NCBI GenBank assembly: GCA_963735055.1
Contig: CAVTJN010000014.1
Coordinates: 1-64,000, forward strand
Direction of reading: 5' to 3'
Length of the DNA stretch: 64,000 bases
DNA from: JBBITI01 sp963735055
GTDB taxonomy: Bacteria > Chloroflexota > Dehalococcoidia > Dehalococcoidales > UBA2162
How positions within the stretch are numbered: the first letter of the stretch is position 1; each line of letters opens with the position of its first letter. The position numbers and the translations under genes were made by a program. Below, piece by piece: positions 61,027 to 64,000 of this stretch. Below the pieces are notes generated by a model, which saw only the letters and a list, made by a program, of their open reading frames with translations, was not told the DNA's origin and did no database searches.

Positions 61027-63333
61027 ATGGCGCCTACTGACGTCGTTCCTGAGCTCCGGGGTGAACTCAGAGAGTATCTGCAACGGCAGGGTTATGAAGT
61101 CAACGAGGATGCCGGCCTCGTGGGCAAGTCCGGCATCAGGCATTCCTTCGACATGCTGGCGGAGAAGAACGATGGCCTGTCCACCCATCGGCTGGCGGTC
61201 GGTATCGCCGCCGGTGGTGATCGGGAAGACGAGGCGACCGTAATATTCGACCTGGCCAACCGGGCATTTGATGCAGGGATCAATAACCGGCTGCTGGTGG
61301 CGGTGCCCGATTTCTGCGAAAGGTCGAAGCAAATGGCCGGCAAGCAGCGTATCGTGGTCATCGATCGCGAGACCATCAGCTCGGCCCTGGCGCTCAAAGA
61401 CAAGACCGTCGCCGAAGGTCGCCTCCCCCTCTCAAGTTCGAGACATCGGCCGATCTCGCCCAATCGCTGGTAGCCCGCGGTTACAAGATCGAGGAACAGG
61501 GCAGGCTGACCGGAAAGTCTGGAGTGGTGTATGCCTTCGATATTCTGGCCCGCATTGACGGTAACCAGGTCAACCACGTGCTCGGGATCGATTTCGTGCA
61601 TTCCGCCACTGAGGTTGGACTGAGCGAGGTGGCGCTCTTTGACACTAAGGCCTACGACTGTGGGGTTGACGACAAGGTCATCGTGGTGTCTCCCACCCTT
61701 ACTCGTGAAGCCCGGCAATTCGCGCGGCACCAGCGGATCCGCGTCCTTGAACACGATGACCGCATGGCCAGACTCGCCGCTGCCGTTATCACCGGAGTCG
61801 CCCGTCGCCAAGCCGGCCGACAAGAAAGCCGAAGTCAGATCAACTGGTAGACCGCTCCGGCAAATGATCACGGCGGAGGCCCTGGCGCTGATTCCCGAAG
61901 TCATGGCGCGGCGCTACAACGCAGTGCCAATGTCGGTGGTCGGGAATGTGTTGCAGGTGGCCATGGCGGACTCGAGCGATATCTTTGCGCTGGAGGCCTT
62001 CGCCGCCCAGAGTAGGATGCGGATCGTCCCCGTGTCGGCCGGCGCCCGCGAGGTCCGGGAAGCGATCGATTTCAGCTACAAGGGATATGGTGAAATCGAG
62101 AAAACGATTTCCCGTATCTCAACGTCCGAAGAGTCCACCGACGATGGCCCCGCCATCAGCGCCACGCTCGACAGCCCGCTTACCCAGGCCCTCAACCTGA
62201 TCGTCGAAGAGGCGGTAAAGGCGCGTGCTTCCGATATTCATATTGAACCGGAGGACGACCGCCTCCGCGTCCGCTACCGGATCGACGGCATTCTGCAGGA
62301 CATGATGTCCCTGCCCCTGAGCGTGCGGAGGTCCCTGATTTCAAGGATCAAGATACTGTCGGAGTTGAACATCGCCGAACGTCAGCGGCCCCAGGACGGC
62401 CAGTTCACCGCCGTGGCCAAAGGCCGGGAAATCGACATCCGTGTTGCCGTCGCCCCCACGGTATGGGGGGAAATGGCGGTCCTCAGGATCCTTGACAAGT
62501 CCCTGGCAGTGATCGAACTGTCCGAACTCGGCATGCTGGACAGCGGTCTGGCCAAGTACAAAGAGATGCTCAAGGTGCCGCATGGGATGATCCTCATTTC
62601 CGGTCCCACCGGCGCCGGCAAGACCACTACCCTCTACGGTTCGGTCAACTCGCTGGACAAAATGGGACGGAACATCGTCACCATCGAAGACCCCGCCGAG
62701 TACCGCTTCAAGGACATTAACCAGATCCAGGTCAACAACCTGGCGGGCATCAACTTTGCCTCCGGCCTGCGGTCGATACTGCGTCTCGACCCCGACGTGA
62801 TACTGGTGGGCGAGATCCGCGACAGCGAGACGGCCAACATCGCTGTCCAGGCTGCCTTGACCGGACACCTGATGCTGTCCTCCATCCACGCCAATGACAC
62901 GGTCGGCGTCCTGTTCCGGATGCTCGACCTGAATATCGAGAACTTCCTGATCGCGTCGTGCATGATCGGCATCGTCGCCCAGCGCATGGTCCGGCGCATC
63001 TGCCCGGACTGCGCCCAGCTGATCGAAGCGCCGTCCATGGAGCAGATGGCCTACGAACAGGAGATTGGAGAAAAGCAGGCCCGGTTCATGTACGGCACAG
63101 GCTGCAAGTCCTGCGCCTACACCGGTTACCTGGGCCGGACCGGCATATTCGAGATTCTGTCCATGACCGACGCCATCCGGATGCTTATCACCAACCGGGC
63201 CAGCAGCACCGAGATCAAACATCTGGCCGTCAAAGAGGGCATGGTGTCGCTCATGAAAGACGGGATGAGGAAAGTCAAAGCCGGGGTCACCACGCCGTCT
63301 GAGGTTATCCGCAGCGCCTATACGATGGGTTAG
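61027..63333 (+). CDS. PilB/GspE-type assembly ATPase with two N-terminal nuclease-like domains; two compensating frameshifts
   Basis: The ATG at 61027 follows GGAGGAGAT. Two ~110-residue domains align with each other: LREYLQRQGYEV...GKSGIRHSFDMLAEK and LAQSLVARGYKI...GKSGVVYAFDILARI, each ending in an RIVVID/RIRVLE strand. They resemble Mrr/PD-(D/E)xK restriction endonuclease folds but lack the E-x-K. The T2SS/T4P ATPase follows: Walker A GPTGAGKTTTLYG, Asp box IEDPAEYRF, Walker B LRLDPDVILVGEIRDSETANIAVQAALTGHLMLSSIHAND, and Zn-type CPDCAQ/CKSCAYTGYLGRTGIFEIL. The frame moves out near 61432 and back near 61815, returning to the same frame. A shorter PilB starting at ATG 61864 is also possible. 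It powers pilus assembly for the surrounding pseudopilins. Confidence 0.75.
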
Positions 63334-63340
63334 CTGATAC

Positions 63341-63817
63341 TTGATTCGGGTGCAAAGCCAGTCCGGTATGGTGATCATTGGGAGAGTGCGCCGGGGGAAC
63401 CATGAAATGGTATCTGGGCAGAAACCGCCCGCCACCGCCGGAGGGAGGTGGCTGCTGCCGTGGCGAAGGGACTTCGACGCGATCGAGATCCTCACGGTCA
63501 TCGCCATCATCGGAATACTGGCTTCGGTCATCATCGTAAGTGTGTTACGATTCCTGGAGACCAGTACGCTGAATGCCGCCAAGACCGAGATGGCAAACGT
63601 GAAGACCGCGGCACTGGCTTACTACGGGCAACACAATGCCTGGCCCCCCGATTCCCGGTCTCTGACCCCCTGGATTGAAGGGACAATCAAAGCGATCTAC
63701 GTGTTTGACGGCTCAACTGGACTGATTACCGGGGTTTCCGCTGTAACCTGGCCATGGATCACATGGTCTCCTCCGCCGGGGCCACCTTTCGAGCGAGAGT
63801 TCCAGTGGACCAGGTAG
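63341..63817 (+). CDS. major-pilin-like (type IV pilin) gene with disturbed N-terminus
   Basis: The core DFDAIEILTVIAIIGILASVIIVSVLRFL is a type IV pilin helix, followed by AAKTEMANVKTAALAYYGQHNAWPPDS and GSTGLITGVSAVTW, as in small pilins of this group. The usual G-F-T-L-I-E cleavage site reads D-F-D-A-I-E. An ATG at 63402 with GGGGGAAC upstream (MKWYLGRNRPPPPEGG) is the natural start but lies in another frame, so a small indel near 63470 probably separates leader from helix. The TTG at 63341 is the only start in the helix frame with enough leader. Directly downstream of the ATPase. Confidence 0.6.
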   Translation: MIRVQSQSGMVIIGRVRRGNHEMVSGQKPPATAGGRWLLPWRRDFDAIEILTVIAIIGILASVIIVSVLRFLETSTLNAAKTEMANVKTAALAYYGQHNAWPPDSRSLTPWIEGTIKAIYVFDGSTGLITGVSAVTWPWITWSPPPGPPFEREFQWTR

Positions 63818-64000
63818 ACCTTTTCGCCCGCGTTCCATTTGGATAGGCAATACCGACCGTTTGGTTGGCCTGTTTCCCGATAACTGAAAGAGCCGGGATA
63901 TTGCAGGCCCACCTGGGCACGGAGTCATCGGCGAGAACAGGGTCGGAACGGTCCTCTTTCGGCGCAAACAAAGTTGCATCTCCGCCTTGATGATTTGTAG

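Noticed and set aside
62341..63582. 413-aa minus-strand ORF opposite the PilB ATPase
   Set aside because: It is the antisense frame of a strongly conserved ATPase; no recognisable domain.
63697..63979. Minus-strand ORFs at the right edge
   Set aside because: Three overlapping frames of similar length and no conserved motif; the 3' tail of the pilin gene explains part of the region, and the remaining ~180 bases show nothing recognisable.

Overview
The window is about 60% GC, gene-dense and has no rRNA, tRNA, CRISPR array or replication origin that I can see. The gene set suggests an uncultured anaerobic bacterium of the Dehalococcoidia/Chloroflexota type, probably a metagenome-assembled genome. 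It includes many molybdenum/tungsten oxidoreductases with four-cluster ferredoxins, a superoxide reductase-like protein, ADP-forming acyl-CoA synthetase, several SDRs, EthD and TIGR04076 proteins and a URO-D-like protein. The taxonomic call is an inference from gene content only.

Layout. 0-1.5 kb: the tail of an unrecognised gene, then a TsaA/TrmO-family gene interrupted by an in-frame TGA that sits just before a SECIS-like hairpin (candidate selenoprotein). 1.5-5.5 kb (minus): a three-gene pseudopilin operon (PilV-, PilW- and large PilX/adhesin-like) with a structured leader ending in a terminator hairpin. 5.7-8.2 kb (minus): a LuxR-type regulator with a degenerate receiver, and a membrane PH-like/von Willebrand A protein. 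8.5-14 kb (plus): a lipoprotein sugar dehydrogenase, a molybdopterin oxidoreductase and a CoA-disulfide reductase/rhodanese. 14.1-17.65 kb (minus): an FAD/Fe-S lactate- or glycolate-type dehydrogenase with a Met-rich tail, and its ArsR regulator. 17.7-20 kb: DUF134-NifX fusion, Mrp-type ATPase and MoaE. 20.1-20.7 kb: two tiny membrane proteins. 21-26.7 kb: molybdopterin oxidoreductase, ferredoxin, two UxaA-like dehydratase subunits and a MATE exporter. 26.7-29.3 kb: a 2-hydroxyacid dehydrogenase facing an enolase-superfamily dehydratase.

29.4-34.6 kb holds a lipoprotein and a minus-strand catabolic cluster (TIGR04076, cupin, SDR, EthD, amidohydrolase). 34.8-38.6 kb is a Ser/Thr kinase-AAA-TPR signalling gene broken by several clustered frameshifts. 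38.8-44.7 kb is an apparent operon of ferredoxin, aldehyde ferredoxin oxidoreductase, metallo-beta-lactamase-fold hydrolase, FAD oxidoreductase and MFS transporter. 44.9-54.1 kb carries a small MerR-like regulator, two SDRs, a URO-D-like protein, a GNAT/ADP-forming acyl-CoA synthetase, a HEAT-repeat protein, a superoxide reductase-like protein and a lone receiver. 54-56 kb is an accessory patch with a truncated HIT gene, a MITE-like repeat and an IS630-type HTH protein. 56.2-63.8 kb (plus) is a second pseudopilin cassette, paralogous to the first but with its large subunit frameshifted, followed by a PilB/GspE ATPase preceded by two nuclease-like domains and by a pilin-like gene.

The two pilin cassettes at opposite ends share a 51-nt leader block (48/51 identical) with the same stem-loop. 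In cassette 1 it runs into an intrinsic-terminator hairpin, which looks like cis-regulatory RNA. The SECIS-bearing TrmO-like gene and this leader are the two strongest leads. Several genes carry frameshifts; without reads I cannot tell decay from assembly error.
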